This document shows positions 24,729 to 34,146 of a DNA stretch of 64,000 nt, in pieces. The DNA is from Rhodovarius lipocyclicus (GTDB lineage Bacteria; Pseudomonadota; Alphaproteobacteria; Acetobacterales; Acetobacteraceae), in the NCBI RefSeq assembly GCF_009900765.1, contig NZ_JAAABL010000014.1:16365-80364 (forward strand), written 5' to 3'. The position numbers and the translations under genes were made by a program. The notes beneath the pieces are model-generated. The model worked only from the letters and a program-made list of their open reading frames with translations, was not told where the DNA came from and searched no databases. Every line of letters begins with the position of its first letter. Positions within the stretch are counted from its first letter, which is position 1.

Positions 24729-26033
24729 ATGGACCTCATCACGATGTCCCTTTTCCTGCTGTTCGTGCTCTGCCTTCTGCTGGGCAGCGGGTTGTGGATC
24801 GCCCTCTCGCTCGCCGGCGCGGGCTGGATGGCCATGACGCTGGTGAACCCCAACCCCGGCCTGTTCCTGGCCAGCGCCTATTGGGAAAGCACCGGCTCCT
24901 GGACGCTCGCGGCGCTACCGATGTTCGTGTGGATGGGTGAGATCCTGTTCCGCACCAAGCTGTCCGAGGAACTGTTCAACGGCCTGGCCCCCTGGGTGCG
25001 GCGCATCCCCGGCCGGCTGCTGCATGTGAACATCCTGGCCTGCGGCATCTTCGGCTCCGTCTCCGGCTCCTCGGCGGCCACCTGCGCCACCGTCAGCCGC
25101 ATCGCGCTGCCGGAACTGCGCAAGCGCGGCTATGACGACAGCATCTCGATCGGCAGTCTGGCCACGGCCGGCACGCTCGGCATTATGATCCCGCCCTCCA
25201 TCATCATGGTGGTCTACGCGGTGGCGGCCGAGGTCTCGATCGTGCGTGTCTTCATCGCGGGCTGCCTGCCGGGCTTGCTCGTGATGATCCTGTTCAGCGG
25301 CTACATCGCCATCTGGGCCAAGCTGAACCCGGACAAGCAGCCCCCGCAGGACCCGCCGATGTCCTTCATGGCCAAGATGAAGCAGTCGGCCCAGCTGATC
25401 CCCTGCGCCATCCTGATCGTGGTCGTCATCGGCTCCATGTTCGTGGGCTGGGCGACGGCGACGGAAGCCGCGGCCTTCGGCGTGCTGGGCAGCCTGGTGC
25501 TGGCGGCGGTCACCCGCACCCTCACCTGGGCCAGCTTCTTCGAGAGCCTGGCGGCGGCCACCCGCCTGTCCTGCATGATCCTGTTCATCCTGGCCGGCGC
25601 CGCCTTCCTGACCAAGGCGATGGCGCTGACCGGCATCCCCGCCGCCCTGGCCCAGGCCGTGGCCGAGGCGGGCCTCGGCCCCTACTCGATCATCGCCATC
25701 CTGACGCTGGTCTACGTGGTGCTGGGCGCGGCCCTCGACGGCGTGTCGATGATCGTGCTCACCACCTCCGTCGTCGTGCCCATCGTGCAGCACGCGGGCT
25801 TCGACCTGGTGTGGTTCGGCATCTTCATCGTGCTGCTGGTGGAAATCGCGGAAATCACCCCGCCGCTCGGCTTCAACCTGTTCGTCATGCAAACCATGAC
25901 CGGCAAGGAACAAACCGAAGTGGCCTGGGCCTCCATGCCGTTCTTCCTGATGCTGGTGCTGACCGTGGTGCTGATCACCATCTTCCCCGTCGCCCTGGTG
26001 ACTGGACTGCCGGAATGGCTGCTGGCGCGCTGA
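24729..26033 (+). CDS. dctM: TRAP transporter large permease, DctM
   Basis: This 434-residue protein has 11 to 12 predicted membrane segments and DctM blocks: FVWMGEILFRTKLSEELFNGL, FGSVSGSSAATCATVSRIALPE, GTLGIMIPPSIIMVVY and LVEIAEITPPLGFNLFV. It forms the transport channel of the dctPQM system, powered by an ion gradient. An in-frame extension to 24690 overlaps dctQ; the ATG at 24729 is preferred. A divergent relative of the intergenic repeat follows the stop codon. Confidence 0.93.
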   Translation: MDLITMSLFLLFVLCLLLGSGLWIALSLAGAGWMAMTLVNPNPGLFLASAYWESTGSWTLAALPMFVWMGEILFRTKLSEELFNGLAPWVRRIPGRLLHVNILACGIFGSVSGSSAATCATVSRIALPELRKRGYDDSISIGSLATAGTLGIMIPPSIIMVVYAVAAEVSIVRVFIAGCLPGLLVMILFSGYIAIWAKLNPDKQPPQDPPMSFMAKMKQSAQLIPCAILIVVVIGSMFVGWATATEAAAFGVLGSLVLAAVTRTLTWASFFESLAAATRLSCMILFILAGAAFLTKAMALTGIPAALAQAVAEAGLGPYSIIAILTLVYVVLGAALDGVSMIVLTTSVVVPIVQHAGFDLVWFGIFIVLLVEIAEITPPLGFNLFVMQTMTGKEQTEVAWASMPFFLMLVLTVVLITIFPVALVTGLPEWLLAR

Positions 26034-26040
26034 ACGGGTA

Positions 26041-26205
26041 GGGCGCCGCGGGGAAGGGCTCTGCCCCCCCCCGCACCCCCACCCGCCAAGGGCCGCGAGG
26101 CCCTTGGAACCCGGCCTTTTTCAACTAACTGATGGGGGTCCAGGGGCCACTGGCTCCTGGCGGGGGGAGCGCGAGGGGGGCAGAGCCCCTCTCGCATCGC
26201 CCTGC
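26041..26205. repeat. Hairpin-ended intergenic repeat, short variant without AT core
   Basis: This element has the flanking GC hairpins of the repeat family, such as CCAAGGGCCGCGAGGCCCTTGG and AGGGGGGCAGAGCCCCTCT, and the GGGGGTCCAGGGGCC element, but lacks the ATTGATTTTTATC core. It lies in the convergent gap between dctM and the aminotransferase gene and may serve as a bidirectional terminator. Confidence 0.6.
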
Positions 26206-26209
26206 CGGT

Positions 26210-27589
26210 TCAGATCTCGCCTTCGGCTTTCAGTCCGCGCAGGGTGTCGCGGAAGGCGGTGGTGATGGCGGCCACTTCTTCCGGGCCGTGGGTGGCGGAC
26301 AGGATGCCGCCGCGGAAGCCCATGGGGTCCACGCCGTTGGTGATCATGCCCAGGTGCAGTTTCTGGGTCAGGGTCTTGCGCGGGTCGGGCCCGAAGGTGC
26401 TGGACGGCACGGAGAAGCTGTTGAAGGTCAGCGGGTCGATATCCAGCTTCGCGGCGTTGGTGAAGATGAAGAAGAAGCTGAACTCGCCGTAGATGCCCCA
26501 GGGCACGTTCTCCTCGACCAGCACGTTGCGCAGGCTGGTGCGCACCGCCTCGCCGGCGGCGTTGGCCCGCGCGCAGGCGTCGGTGTCGCGGATGGTGCGC
26601 AGCGTGACGATGCCGGCGGCGGCCGAGACCGGGTTGGCGTTGTAGGTGCCGGGGTGCTTGATCTTCTCGCGGCCCTTGGCGGCCGAGACCTCGAAGTCCA
26701 GCTCGTCCAGCAGGTCCTTGCGGCCGGCGACGGCGCCGCCGGGCAGGCCGCCGGCGACGACCTTGGCCAGGGTGCACAGGTCGGGCGTCACGCCACGGGC
26801 TTCCTGCGCGCCGCCGGGGGCCAGGCGGAAGCCGGTCACGACCTCATCCATGATCAGCAGCACGCCGTATTCCTGGGTCAGCGCGCGCAGCGCCTTCAGG
26901 AAGCTGCCGGGGATGGGCACGTTGCCGGTGTTGGCGCCGATGGGTTCGATGATGACGGCGGCGATGTCGTCGTCGGCCTCGAACAGGGCGCGGACGGCGT
27001 CGATGTCATTGGGCGGCAGCAGCTTCACGCCGTCGGCCACGGCCTCGGTCACGCCCGGGGTGGGGGTGCCGTCGAAATGGCCGTCCACGCCGAAGGCCAT
27101 CACATCGTGCCAGCCGTGGAAGTGGCGGTGGAAGCGGGCGATCTTGCTGCGGCCGGTGTGGGCGCGGGCCAGGCGCACGGCCATGTGCGTGGCCTCGGTG
27201 CCCGAGGAGGTGAAGCGCACGCGCTCGGCCGAGGGGACCATCTCCTGGATCAGGTTGGCCCATTCGATTTCCAGCGCGTGGCTGGCGCCGAACTGGCTGC
27301 CCTTGCGCATCTGCTCGATGGTGGCTTCGACCACGTCATCCGGGCAATGGCCCAGCAGGTGGGAGCCATGGCCGCCGAACAGGTCCACATAGCGGTTGCC
27401 GTCCACATCCCACTTGATGGGGCCTTTGCCCTTCGCGCAGGAGAGCGGGTAGGGCTTCAGCCAGCGGCTGTCATGGGTGATGCCGCTGGGGAAGGCGCCG
27501 AGCGCCTTGGCATGGAGCGCCGCGCTGCCCGGGGTGGCGGCGATATAGGCGTTGATGATGGCACTGTTCGTCAGGTTGGTATCGGGCAT
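26210..27589 (-). CDS. Class III aminotransferase (glutamate-1-semialdehyde aminomutase-like)
   Basis: This 459-residue fold-type I PLP enzyme has DLFGGHGSHLLGH, FTSSGTEATHMAVRLARA (PLP phosphate loop), FHRHFHGWHDV, IMDEVVTGFRLAPGG and the Schiff-base lysine in TLAKVVAGGLPGG. The family includes HemL, but motifs differ from the housekeeping enzyme and the context is catabolic, so a transaminase is more likely than a tetrapyrrole gene. The ATG at 27589 follows AGGAG; the longer frame to 27640 is not supported. It is convergent with the TRAP operon and downstream of an acyl-CoA ligase gene. The substrate is possibly the imported acid or an amino derivative (inference). Confidence 0.85.
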   Translation of the reverse strand: MPDTNLTNSAIINAYIAATPGSAALHAKALGAFPSGITHDSRWLKPYPLSCAKGKGPIKWDVDGNRYVDLFGGHGSHLLGHCPDDVVEATIEQMRKGSQFGASHALEIEWANLIQEMVPSAERVRFTSSGTEATHMAVRLARAHTGRSKIARFHRHFHGWHDVMAFGVDGHFDGTPTPGVTEAVADGVKLLPPNDIDAVRALFEADDDIAAVIIEPIGANTGNVPIPGSFLKALRALTQEYGVLLIMDEVVTGFRLAPGGAQEARGVTPDLCTLAKVVAGGLPGGAVAGRKDLLDELDFEVSAAKGREKIKHPGTYNANPVSAAAGIVTLRTIRDTDACARANAAGEAVRTSLRNVLVEENVPWGIYGEFSFFFIFTNAAKLDIDPLTFNSFSVPSSTFGPDPRKTLTQKLHLGMITNGVDPMGFRGGILSATHGPEEVAAITTAFRDTLRGLKAEGEI

Positions 27590-27605
27590 CGGCAAGGCAC
27601 TCCTG

Positions 27606-27707
27606 AGAGCGTGATCCGCTCGCATCCGCTTACGGCACACGCTCCCAACTACTGGTTGTTCGCGTGATTCACGCCTCCGGTGTTTCCACCTCCGGCGATC
27701 ACGCTCT
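27606..27707. promoter_or_regulatory. GCGTGAT inverted-repeat cluster upstream of the aminotransferase gene
   Basis: An 11-bp perfect inverted repeat, AGAGCGTGATC (27606-27616) and GATCACGCTCT (27697-27707), flanks a compact palindrome GCGTGATTCACGC (27662-27674). All share the half-site GCGTGA, giving four copies in 102 bp directly before the aminotransferase start. This looks like a multi-site operator. Confidence 0.55.
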
Positions 27708-29454
27708 ATGCCGGCAAGGCAGCATGGGGCGTCCCGCTCTGCAAGGCCCGGACCAGGGCCGAATGGTGTTCCAGCACCTGTTTCCGCCTGGTTTTCAGGC
27801 TGGGTGTCAGCAGGCCGTTCTCGATGCTGAAGGCTTCGTCCAGCGCGGCCCAGCGGCGGATGCGTTCATGCGGGGCCAGCTTGGCGTTCACGCGGGCGAC
27901 GGCGGCGGCAAGGTCCCCCTCCCGCCCCTCGGCGGGCACCAGCAGGGCGACCAGGGCGGCCTGGCCCTCGCCGGACACCACGGCCTGGGTGATGGCGGTT
28001 TCGGCGGTCAGCAGCGCCTCGACCCGGGCGGGAGCCACCATCATGCCGCCCACCAGCTTGATGAAATCCTTCTTGCGGTCGGTGATGCGGATGCGCCCGG
28101 CCGCGTCCAGCATGCCGATATCGCCGGTGTGCAGCCAGGGGCCGCCCGGGCCGTCGGGGGCGATGGCGGCGGCGGTGGCCTCGGGCTGGTTCCAGTAGCC
28201 CGCCATCAGCAGCCCGCCGCGCAGCAGGATCTCGCCATCGGCGGCCACCTTCACCTCCACCCCCGGCAGCGGGTGGCCCACCGTGTGGCGGTCATTGTCC
28301 CAGGGCAGGTTGACCGAGACGACGGGCCCGGCCTCCGTCTGGCCATAGCCCTGCAGCACCGGGATGCCCATGGCCAGGAAGAAGCCCGACAGCTCCGGGT
28401 CCAGCCGCGCCCCGCCCGAGATCAGCGCGGCCAGCCCGCCGCCGAAGCGCGCCTGCACGCGGGCGCGCACCAGGCGTTCCAGCGCCGCGTCCTCCAGCCG
28501 TTCCAGCGGGTTCAGGGGCGGGCCGTCCATCTTGCGCAACCCCAGGGACAGCGCGCGGGCGAACAGCCAGCGCCGGGCGGCGCCCGCATCCTCCAGCTGG
28601 TTCAGGATGCGGGTCTTCAGCACCTCGAACAGGCGGGGCACGGCGGTGATCAGGGTGGGGCGGATCTCCTGGAACTCCCGCGCCAGGTGTTCCGCCCCGC
28701 GGGAGAACACCAGCTCCATCCCCAGGCTGGGCAGCAGGAAGCCGCCGGCCGTGTGCTCATAGCTGTGAGACATGGGCAGGAAGGACAGGTAGCGCCCGCC
28801 CTTGAACGGAATGCCCCGCCCCGCGATCCGCACGCCCTCGCAATTCGACAGCATGGCGCGGTGCGGCAGCATGGCCCCGCGCGGCGCGCCCCCGGTGCCG
28901 GAGGTATAGATGATGCAGGCCACGGCCTCCCCATCATCGGCGAAGGGCGGGGGAGGGGCTTCGGTGGCCAGCGCCTCGGCCCAGCTGGGCCAGGGGCCGC
29001 CCGGCCCGGCGTCGAAGACCAGGATGGGCAGGTCGAGCCCCGCCATCTCCGCCGCCTGGCGCAGCTTCGCCGCGTTCTGCGCCGAGTCGGCGATGGCCAG
29101 GCTGGGCGCGCAGTCGCCGATCACATGGGCATGGTGGGCCACGGTGTTGGCCACATAGGTGGGCACGGTGATGGCGCCGAGTGCCATGATGGCGTTGTCC
29201 GCGATCAGGAATTCCGGCCGGCTGGCGGAAACCAGCAGCACGCGCTGGCCCGGTCGCACGCCGCGCGCGGCCAGCCCCGCCGCCGCCCGCCGCACCGCCT
29301 GGCCGAATTCGCCCCAGCCCATGCCCCGCCAGCCGTCCCCCTGCCAGAAACGCAGCATGGGGGCGGTGGACTCGCGCTCCGCCAGTGCCAACATCATGCC
29401 GTGCAGGGTGGTGGCACCCGTGGGGGCGAATTCCTGGTTCGCCTGATCCGTCAT
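27706..29454 (-). CDS. AMP-dependent acyl-CoA ligase (long-chain type)
   Basis: This 582-residue ANL-superfamily protein has the P-loop-like motif IIYTSGTGGAPRGAML, LPMSHSYEHTAG, GYGQTEAGPVVSV (A5 motif), WLHTGDIGMLDAAGRIRITDRKKDFIKL (A7-A8 motifs) and MMVAPARVEALL. It activates a carboxylic acid to acyl-AMP and then acyl-CoA. The ATG at 29454 follows GGAGG; the longer frame to 29538 is rejected. The usual C-terminal A10 lysine region is weak in the sequence. It is divergent from pepF and lies upstream of the aminotransferase in the same direction. Confidence 0.9.
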   Translation of the reverse strand: MTDQANQEFAPTGATTLHGMMLALAERESTAPMLRFWQGDGWRGMGWGEFGQAVRRAAAGLAARGVRPGQRVLLVSASRPEFLIADNAIMALGAITVPTYVANTVAHHAHVIGDCAPSLAIADSAQNAAKLRQAAEMAGLDLPILVFDAGPGGPWPSWAEALATEAPPPPFADDGEAVACIIYTSGTGGAPRGAMLPHRAMLSNCEGVRIAGRGIPFKGGRYLSFLPMSHSYEHTAGGFLLPSLGMELVFSRGAEHLAREFQEIRPTLITAVPRLFEVLKTRILNQLEDAGAARRWLFARALSLGLRKMDGPPLNPLERLEDAALERLVRARVQARFGGGLAALISGGARLDPELSGFFLAMGIPVLQGYGQTEAGPVVSVNLPWDNDRHTVGHPLPGVEVKVAADGEILLRGGLLMAGYWNQPEATAAAIAPDGPGGPWLHTGDIGMLDAAGRIRITDRKKDFIKLVGGMMVAPARVEALLTAETAITQAVVSGEGQAALVALLVPAEGREGDLAAAVARVNAKLAPHERIRRWAALDEAFSIENGLLTPSLKTRRKQVLEHHSALVRALQSGTPHAALPA

Positions 29455-29509
29455 AGACTTGCCGCCTCCCCCGCTTGGCCCTGGCCCGTTCGGGCATATA
29501 TGGAAGCTT

Positions 29510-31333
29510 ATGCAGATGTCCCAAGCCGCGCACCCCATCCCTTTCGCCCCGCTCGATGCCTCCGCCGGCGGCGGAGAGGGCCTTCCGGTCTGGGATCTGT
29601 CCGATCTCTATGCCGGGCAGGACGATCCGAAGCTGAAGGCCGATCTGGACAAGGCCGGCACGGATGCCCAGGCGTTCAAGGCGCGGCTGGCCGGAAAGCT
29701 CTCGGGCATCGGCGGGGATGCGCTGGCCGAGGCCATCGCGGAATATGAGGCGATCGAGGAAGTGCTGGGCCGGGCGATGAGCTTCGCCAGCCTCACCTTC
29801 GCCTCGGACGCGCAGAGCACCGCCAATGGCCAGTTCTACCAGGCGATCCAGGAGAAGGTGACGGAGATCTCCTCCCACCTCGTCTTCTTCACGCTGGAGA
29901 TCAACCTGCTGGACGAGGCGCTGCTGGAAACCTGGTCCGAGGGCAGCCCCTCGCTGGCCGGCTGGGGCCCCTGGATCCGCGACCTGCGCCTGTTCCGCGA
30001 CCACCAGCTGTCGGATGAGCTGGAGCGGCTGCTGAACGAGAAGGACATCTCCGGCCGCGCGGCCTGGAGCCGACTGTTCGATGAGACGATGGCGAACATG
30101 ACCGTCACCGTCGCGGGCCAGGAGGTCTCGGTCAGCGCGGCGCTGAACCAGCTCTCGGACCGGGACCGCGAGAAGCGGCGCGCCGCGGCCGAGGGCGTTT
30201 CCGCCGCCTTCGCCAGCCGCATCAAGCTGTTCAGCTTCATCACCAACACCTTGGCCAAGGACAAGGAGGTGATGGACAAGTGGCGCCGCTATCCCACCCC
30301 CGCCTCCTATCGCAACCGCGCGAACATGGTCGAGGATGAGGTGGTGGAGGCGCTGGTCTCCTCCGTCTGGGCCTATCTGCCCAAGCTGTCGCACCGCTAC
30401 TACGCGCTGAAGGCGAAGTGGCTGGGCATGGAGAAGCTGCAGCACTGGGACCGCAACGCGCCCCTGCCGGCCGACGCCGACACCACCATCGCCTGGCCCG
30501 ATGCCGTGAAGCAGGTGCGCGCCGCCTATCACGCCTTCAGCCCCAAGCTGGCGGAGATGGCGGCCCCCTTCTTCGAGAAATCCTGGATCGACGCGGCGCT
30601 GCGGCCGGGCAAGGCGTCCGGCGCCTTCGCGCACCCGACCGTGCCCTCGGCCCACCCCTATCTGCTGCTGAACTATCACGGCAAGGCGCGGGACGTGATG
30701 ACGCTGGCCCATGAGCTGGGCCATGGCGTGCACCAGCGCCTCGCGGCCGACCAGGGCTACCTGATGTCCTCCACCCCGCTGACGCTGGCCGAGACCGCGA
30801 GCGTGTTCGGGGAGATGCTGACCTTCCAGGCCATGCTGAACGCGGAGACGGACCCGGCGAAGAAGCGCATCCTGCTGGCCGGCAAGGTCGAGGACATGCT
30901 GAACACGGTGGTCCGGCAGATCGCCTTCTATCAGTTCGAGACCAAGCTGCACGCCGCCCGCCGCCAGGGTGAGCTGTCGCCGGAAGACATCGGCAAGATC
31001 TGGATGGGCATCCAGACCGAGAGCCTGGGCCCGGCCTTCGAGTTCTCCGGCGACTACAATGTCTATTGGGCGTATATCCCGCACTTCATCCACACGCCCT
31101 TCTATGTCTATGCCTACGCCTTCGGGGATTGCCTGGTGAACGCGCTGTATGGGGTCTACAAGGACGGGGCGGTGCCGGATTTCGAGCAGAAATACCTGGA
31201 CATGCTGGCCGCCGGCGGCACGCTGCGCCACCAGGAGCTGCTGGCCCCCTTCGGCCTGTCCGCCGCCGACCCGGAATTCTGGAAGCGCGGGCTGGACGTG
31301 ATCTCGGGCTTCATCGACCAGCTCGAAGCCTGA
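29510..31333 (+). CDS. pepF: Oligoendopeptidase F (M3 family metallopeptidase)
   Basis: This 607-residue protein has the zinc motif HELGH at residues 401-405 in TLAHELGHGVHQ, followed by the third-ligand region TLAETASVFGEML. The N-terminal helical half (QEVSVSAALNQLSDRDREKRRAAAEGV) is typical of PepF. It cleaves short peptides in the cytoplasm. An in-frame ATG at 29516 is an alternative start. The UbiB-family gene begins one base after its stop, so the two are co-transcribed. Confidence 0.93.
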   Translation: MQMSQAAHPIPFAPLDASAGGGEGLPVWDLSDLYAGQDDPKLKADLDKAGTDAQAFKARLAGKLSGIGGDALAEAIAEYEAIEEVLGRAMSFASLTFASDAQSTANGQFYQAIQEKVTEISSHLVFFTLEINLLDEALLETWSEGSPSLAGWGPWIRDLRLFRDHQLSDELERLLNEKDISGRAAWSRLFDETMANMTVTVAGQEVSVSAALNQLSDRDREKRRAAAEGVSAAFASRIKLFSFITNTLAKDKEVMDKWRRYPTPASYRNRANMVEDEVVEALVSSVWAYLPKLSHRYYALKAKWLGMEKLQHWDRNAPLPADADTTIAWPDAVKQVRAAYHAFSPKLAEMAAPFFEKSWIDAALRPGKASGAFAHPTVPSAHPYLLLNYHGKARDVMTLAHELGHGVHQRLAADQGYLMSSTPLTLAETASVFGEMLTFQAMLNAETDPAKKRILLAGKVEDMLNTVVRQIAFYQFETKLHAARRQGELSPEDIGKIWMGIQTESLGPAFEFSGDYNVYWAYIPHFIHTPFYVYAYAFGDCLVNALYGVYKDGAVPDFEQKYLDMLAAGGTLRHQELLAPFGLSAADPEFWKRGLDVISGFIDQLEA

Positions 31334-31334
31334 C

Positions 31335-32699
31335 ATGGCCGACGACAAGCCCCTGTTCGGTGAGGTGCGGCGCTTCGTCCGCACCTCCGGCGCTGTCACC
31401 GGCATCGCGGCGCGGGTGGCGGGCGAGCGGTTCCTCGGCATCAAGACCAACAAGGCCGCCCATGCGGCGGACCTGAGGGCGGTGCTGGGCGGGCTGAAGG
31501 GCCCGCTGATGAAGGTGGCGCAGTTCCTGTCCACCGTGCCGGACGCCCTGCCGGAGGAATACGCGGCGGAGTTGCAGGAGCTGCAATCCAACGCGCCGCC
31601 CATGGGCTGGGCCTTCGTCAAGCGCCGGATGACGGCGGAGCTGGGCCCGCACTGGCAGTCCCGCTTCAAGGAGTTCGGGCAGGAAGCGGCCGCGGCCGCC
31701 TCGCTGGGGCAGGTGCACCGCGCGGTGCTGCCCGATGGCACGCCGGTGGCCTGCAAGCTGCAATACCCGGACATGCCCAATGTGGTGGATGCCGATTTGC
31801 GGCAGCTGCGCATGGCGCTCGGCCTGTATCAGCGCATGGATTCCACGCTGGAGAACAGCGAGGTGTTCCAGGAACTGTCCGACCGCCTGCGGGAGGAGCT
31901 GGACTACACCCGGGAGGCCAAGCACCAGAAGCTGTACGGCATCATGCTGCGCGGCTCGGTCCAGGTGTGGGTGCCGCAGCCGGTGGAGGAACTGACCACC
32001 CAGCGCCTGCTGACGATGAACTGGCTGCCCGGCCGCCCGCTGCTGAAGCGGTTGGAGGAAGACCCCTCCGCCGAGGAGCGCGGCGTCTATGCCCGCGCGT
32101 TGTTCGAGGCCTGGTACAAGCCGCTGTATGTGTGCGGCGTGATCCATGGCGACCCGCATCTGGGCAATTACCTGGTGCGCCAGCCCGGCGACGAGCAGCC
32201 CGGCGGCATCAGCCTGCTGGATTTCGGCACCATCCGCGTGTTTCCGCCGCGCTTCGTCGGCGGCGTGGTGCGGCTGTTCGAGGCGATCCGCGACGGGAAC
32301 GAGGCCCGTGCCTATGAGGCGCTGGAGGATTGGGGCTTCACCGGCCTGTCCAAGGAAACCCTGCGCCTGCTGAAATCCTGGGCCGAGTTCCTGTACGACC
32401 CGCTGATCGAGGACCGGGTGCGCCCGATCCAGCAATCGGACGACCCGAATTACGGGCGCAACGTGGCCCAGGCCGTGCATGGCGGGCTGAAGGCGGAGGC
32501 CGCGCGCACCGGCAAGCCGGTGAAGGTTCCGCGCGAATTCCCCTTCATGGACCGCGCGGCGGTGGGGGTGGGCTCCGCCTTCATGCGGCTGAAGACGGAA
32601 CAGAACTGGCACCGGCTGTTCATGGAACTGATCGACGGTTTCGATGAACAGGCGCTGGCGGACCGGCAGGCGAAGGCATTGGTCGAGGCGGGGCTGTAG
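31335..32699 (+). CDS. ABC1/AarF/UbiB family atypical kinase
   Basis: This 454-residue protein has the family's signatures: a K-x-x-Q type segment in PLMKVAQFLSTVPDALPEEY, an Ala-rich loop AAAAASLGQVHRAVLPDG replacing the Gly-rich loop, VACKLQYP, GVIHGDPHLGNYL (catalytic loop) and LLDFGTIR (DFG). Members support ubiquinone synthesis through ATPase or kinase activity. Because bacterial genomes can carry several paralogues, the name UbiB is not assigned. It follows pepF by one base. It lacks the C-terminal membrane helices of E. coli UbiB. Confidence 0.9.
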   Translation: MADDKPLFGEVRRFVRTSGAVTGIAARVAGERFLGIKTNKAAHAADLRAVLGGLKGPLMKVAQFLSTVPDALPEEYAAELQELQSNAPPMGWAFVKRRMTAELGPHWQSRFKEFGQEAAAAASLGQVHRAVLPDGTPVACKLQYPDMPNVVDADLRQLRMALGLYQRMDSTLENSEVFQELSDRLREELDYTREAKHQKLYGIMLRGSVQVWVPQPVEELTTQRLLTMNWLPGRPLLKRLEEDPSAEERGVYARALFEAWYKPLYVCGVIHGDPHLGNYLVRQPGDEQPGGISLLDFGTIRVFPPRFVGGVVRLFEAIRDGNEARAYEALEDWGFTGLSKETLRLLKSWAEFLYDPLIEDRVRPIQQSDDPNYGRNVAQAVHGGLKAEAARTGKPVKVPREFPFMDRAAVGVGSAFMRLKTEQNWHRLFMELIDGFDEQALADRQAKALVEAGL

Positions 32700-32916
32700 C
32701 GCCACCCTCATCCATGCCGCCCACCGATTGGGCGCTGGCATGAACAATCGCCCATGAACCCAGCGCTCCGCGCCGCCCCGCCGTCTATTTGGGCGGCCGG
32801 GGCGGTCGCGCGCCGGCGTTCCGGGTCTAGCTATGACCATCCGAGGAAATGTCCGTTTCCCCCGACCCCCCACCAGGGGCCGGGCCCGTCACATTATGCC
32901 TCGGGGGCCCTCGCCC

Positions 32917-34146
32917 ATGCCGCTCGCCATCTCCAGCAAAGCCGTGCCCGGCGCCATGCCGCGCGCCAGGGCGGAACTGCGCTTCACCGTCGTGCTGGCG
33001 GCGCTGATGGCCTTCGCCTCCATCTCCACCGACATCTACCTGCCGGCCCTGCCATCCCTCAGCGCCTCGCTCGGTGCCTCGGCGGGGCAGGTGCAGCTGA
33101 CCCTGTCGGGCTTCCTGATCGGCTTCAGCCTGGGGCAATTGTTCTGGGGGCCGGTGGGGGACCGCTATGGCCGCCGCATCCCGATCATGGTGGGCATGGC
33201 GCTGTTCATGCTGGGCTCCATCGGCTGTGCGCTGTCGGGCTCGGCGCTGGAGATGATCGCCTGGCGCCTGGCCCAGGCCCTGGGCGCCTGCGCCGGGCCG
33301 GTGCTGGCGCGCGCCATGGTGCGGGACCTGTACGCGCGCGAACGCTCGGCGCAGATGCTCTCGACCCTGATGCTGGTGATGAGCATCGCCCCGCTGCTGG
33401 GCCCGATCCTGGGCGGGCAGATCCTCGGTATCTGGTCCTGGCGGGGGATTTTCTGGACCCTGGCGGGCTTCGGCCTGCTGGCACTGCTGGGTGTGGCCAG
33501 CCTGCGGGAAACCCTCCCGCCCGACCGGCGCCTGACGGAGCGCCCGGCGGCCATCGTCACCACCTATGTGCTGCTGCTGCGGGACCGGCGGGTGCTGGGC
33601 TATGCCGCGGCGGGCGGGTTTCTCTACGCGGGGGTCTACGCCTTCCTGGCGGCCTCGCCCTTTACCTACATCGAGTATTATCACGTCTCGCCCCAGGCCT
33701 ATGGGCTGCTGTTCGGCATCAACATCGTGGGCATGATGCTGGCCAACCTGCTGAACAGCCGGCTGGTGATGCGCTTCGGCACGGACAGCATGCTGCGGGC
33801 GGGGGCGGCCATCGCGGGGCTGGCGGGGGTGGCGCTGATCCTGGCCAGCCGCTCCGGTTGGGGCGGGCTGCCGGGGCTGGTGGTGCCACTGTTCTTCTAT
33901 TTCTCGATGATGGGCTTCATCGTGGCCAATTCGGTGGCCGGCGCGCTGGCGGGCTTTCCGCAGCGGGCGGGGGCGGTCTCGGCGCTGGTGGGAGCCATGC
34001 ATTACGGCACGGGCATGGTCAGCACCGCCCTGGTGGGCTGGCTGGCCGATGGCACGCCCTGGACCATGGGCTGCATCGTGGGCGTGTCCGGGGTGGGTGT
34101 GCTGCTTAGCGTGCTGCTGCTGGTGCGCACGCCCGCGCGGGGTTAG
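32917..34146 (+). CDS. Bcr/CflA family drug efflux MFS transporter
   Basis: This protein of about 409 residues has 12 membrane segments. ASISTDIYLPALPSL at the first segment and the loop GPVGDRYGRRIPIMVG are Bcr/CflA hallmarks, together with RAMVRDLYARERSAQMLS in the middle loop. It exports small drugs or metabolites using the proton gradient. The start is uncertain: in-frame ATGs exist at 32833, 32896, 32917 and 32956, and none has a clear ribosome site. Its stop codon overlaps that of the convergent O-antigen ligase family gene. Confidence 0.88.
   Translation: MPLAISSKAVPGAMPRARAELRFTVVLAALMAFASISTDIYLPALPSLSASLGASAGQVQLTLSGFLIGFSLGQLFWGPVGDRYGRRIPIMVGMALFMLGSIGCALSGSALEMIAWRLAQALGACAGPVLARAMVRDLYARERSAQMLSTLMLVMSIAPLLGPILGGQILGIWSWRGIFWTLAGFGLLALLGVASLRETLPPDRRLTERPAAIVTTYVLLLRDRRVLGYAAAGGFLYAGVYAFLAASPFTYIEYYHVSPQAYGLLFGINIVGMMLANLLNSRLVMRFGTDSMLRAGAAIAGLAGVALILASRSGWGGLPGLVVPLFFYFSMMGFIVANSVAGALAGFPQRAGAVSALVGAMHYGTGMVSTALVGWLADGTPWTMGCIVGVSGVGVLLSVLLLVRTPARG

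Noticed and set aside
26210..27589. Calling the class III aminotransferase hemL
   Set aside because: The lysine region and neighbours differ from housekeeping HemL, and no tetrapyrrole genes are nearby.
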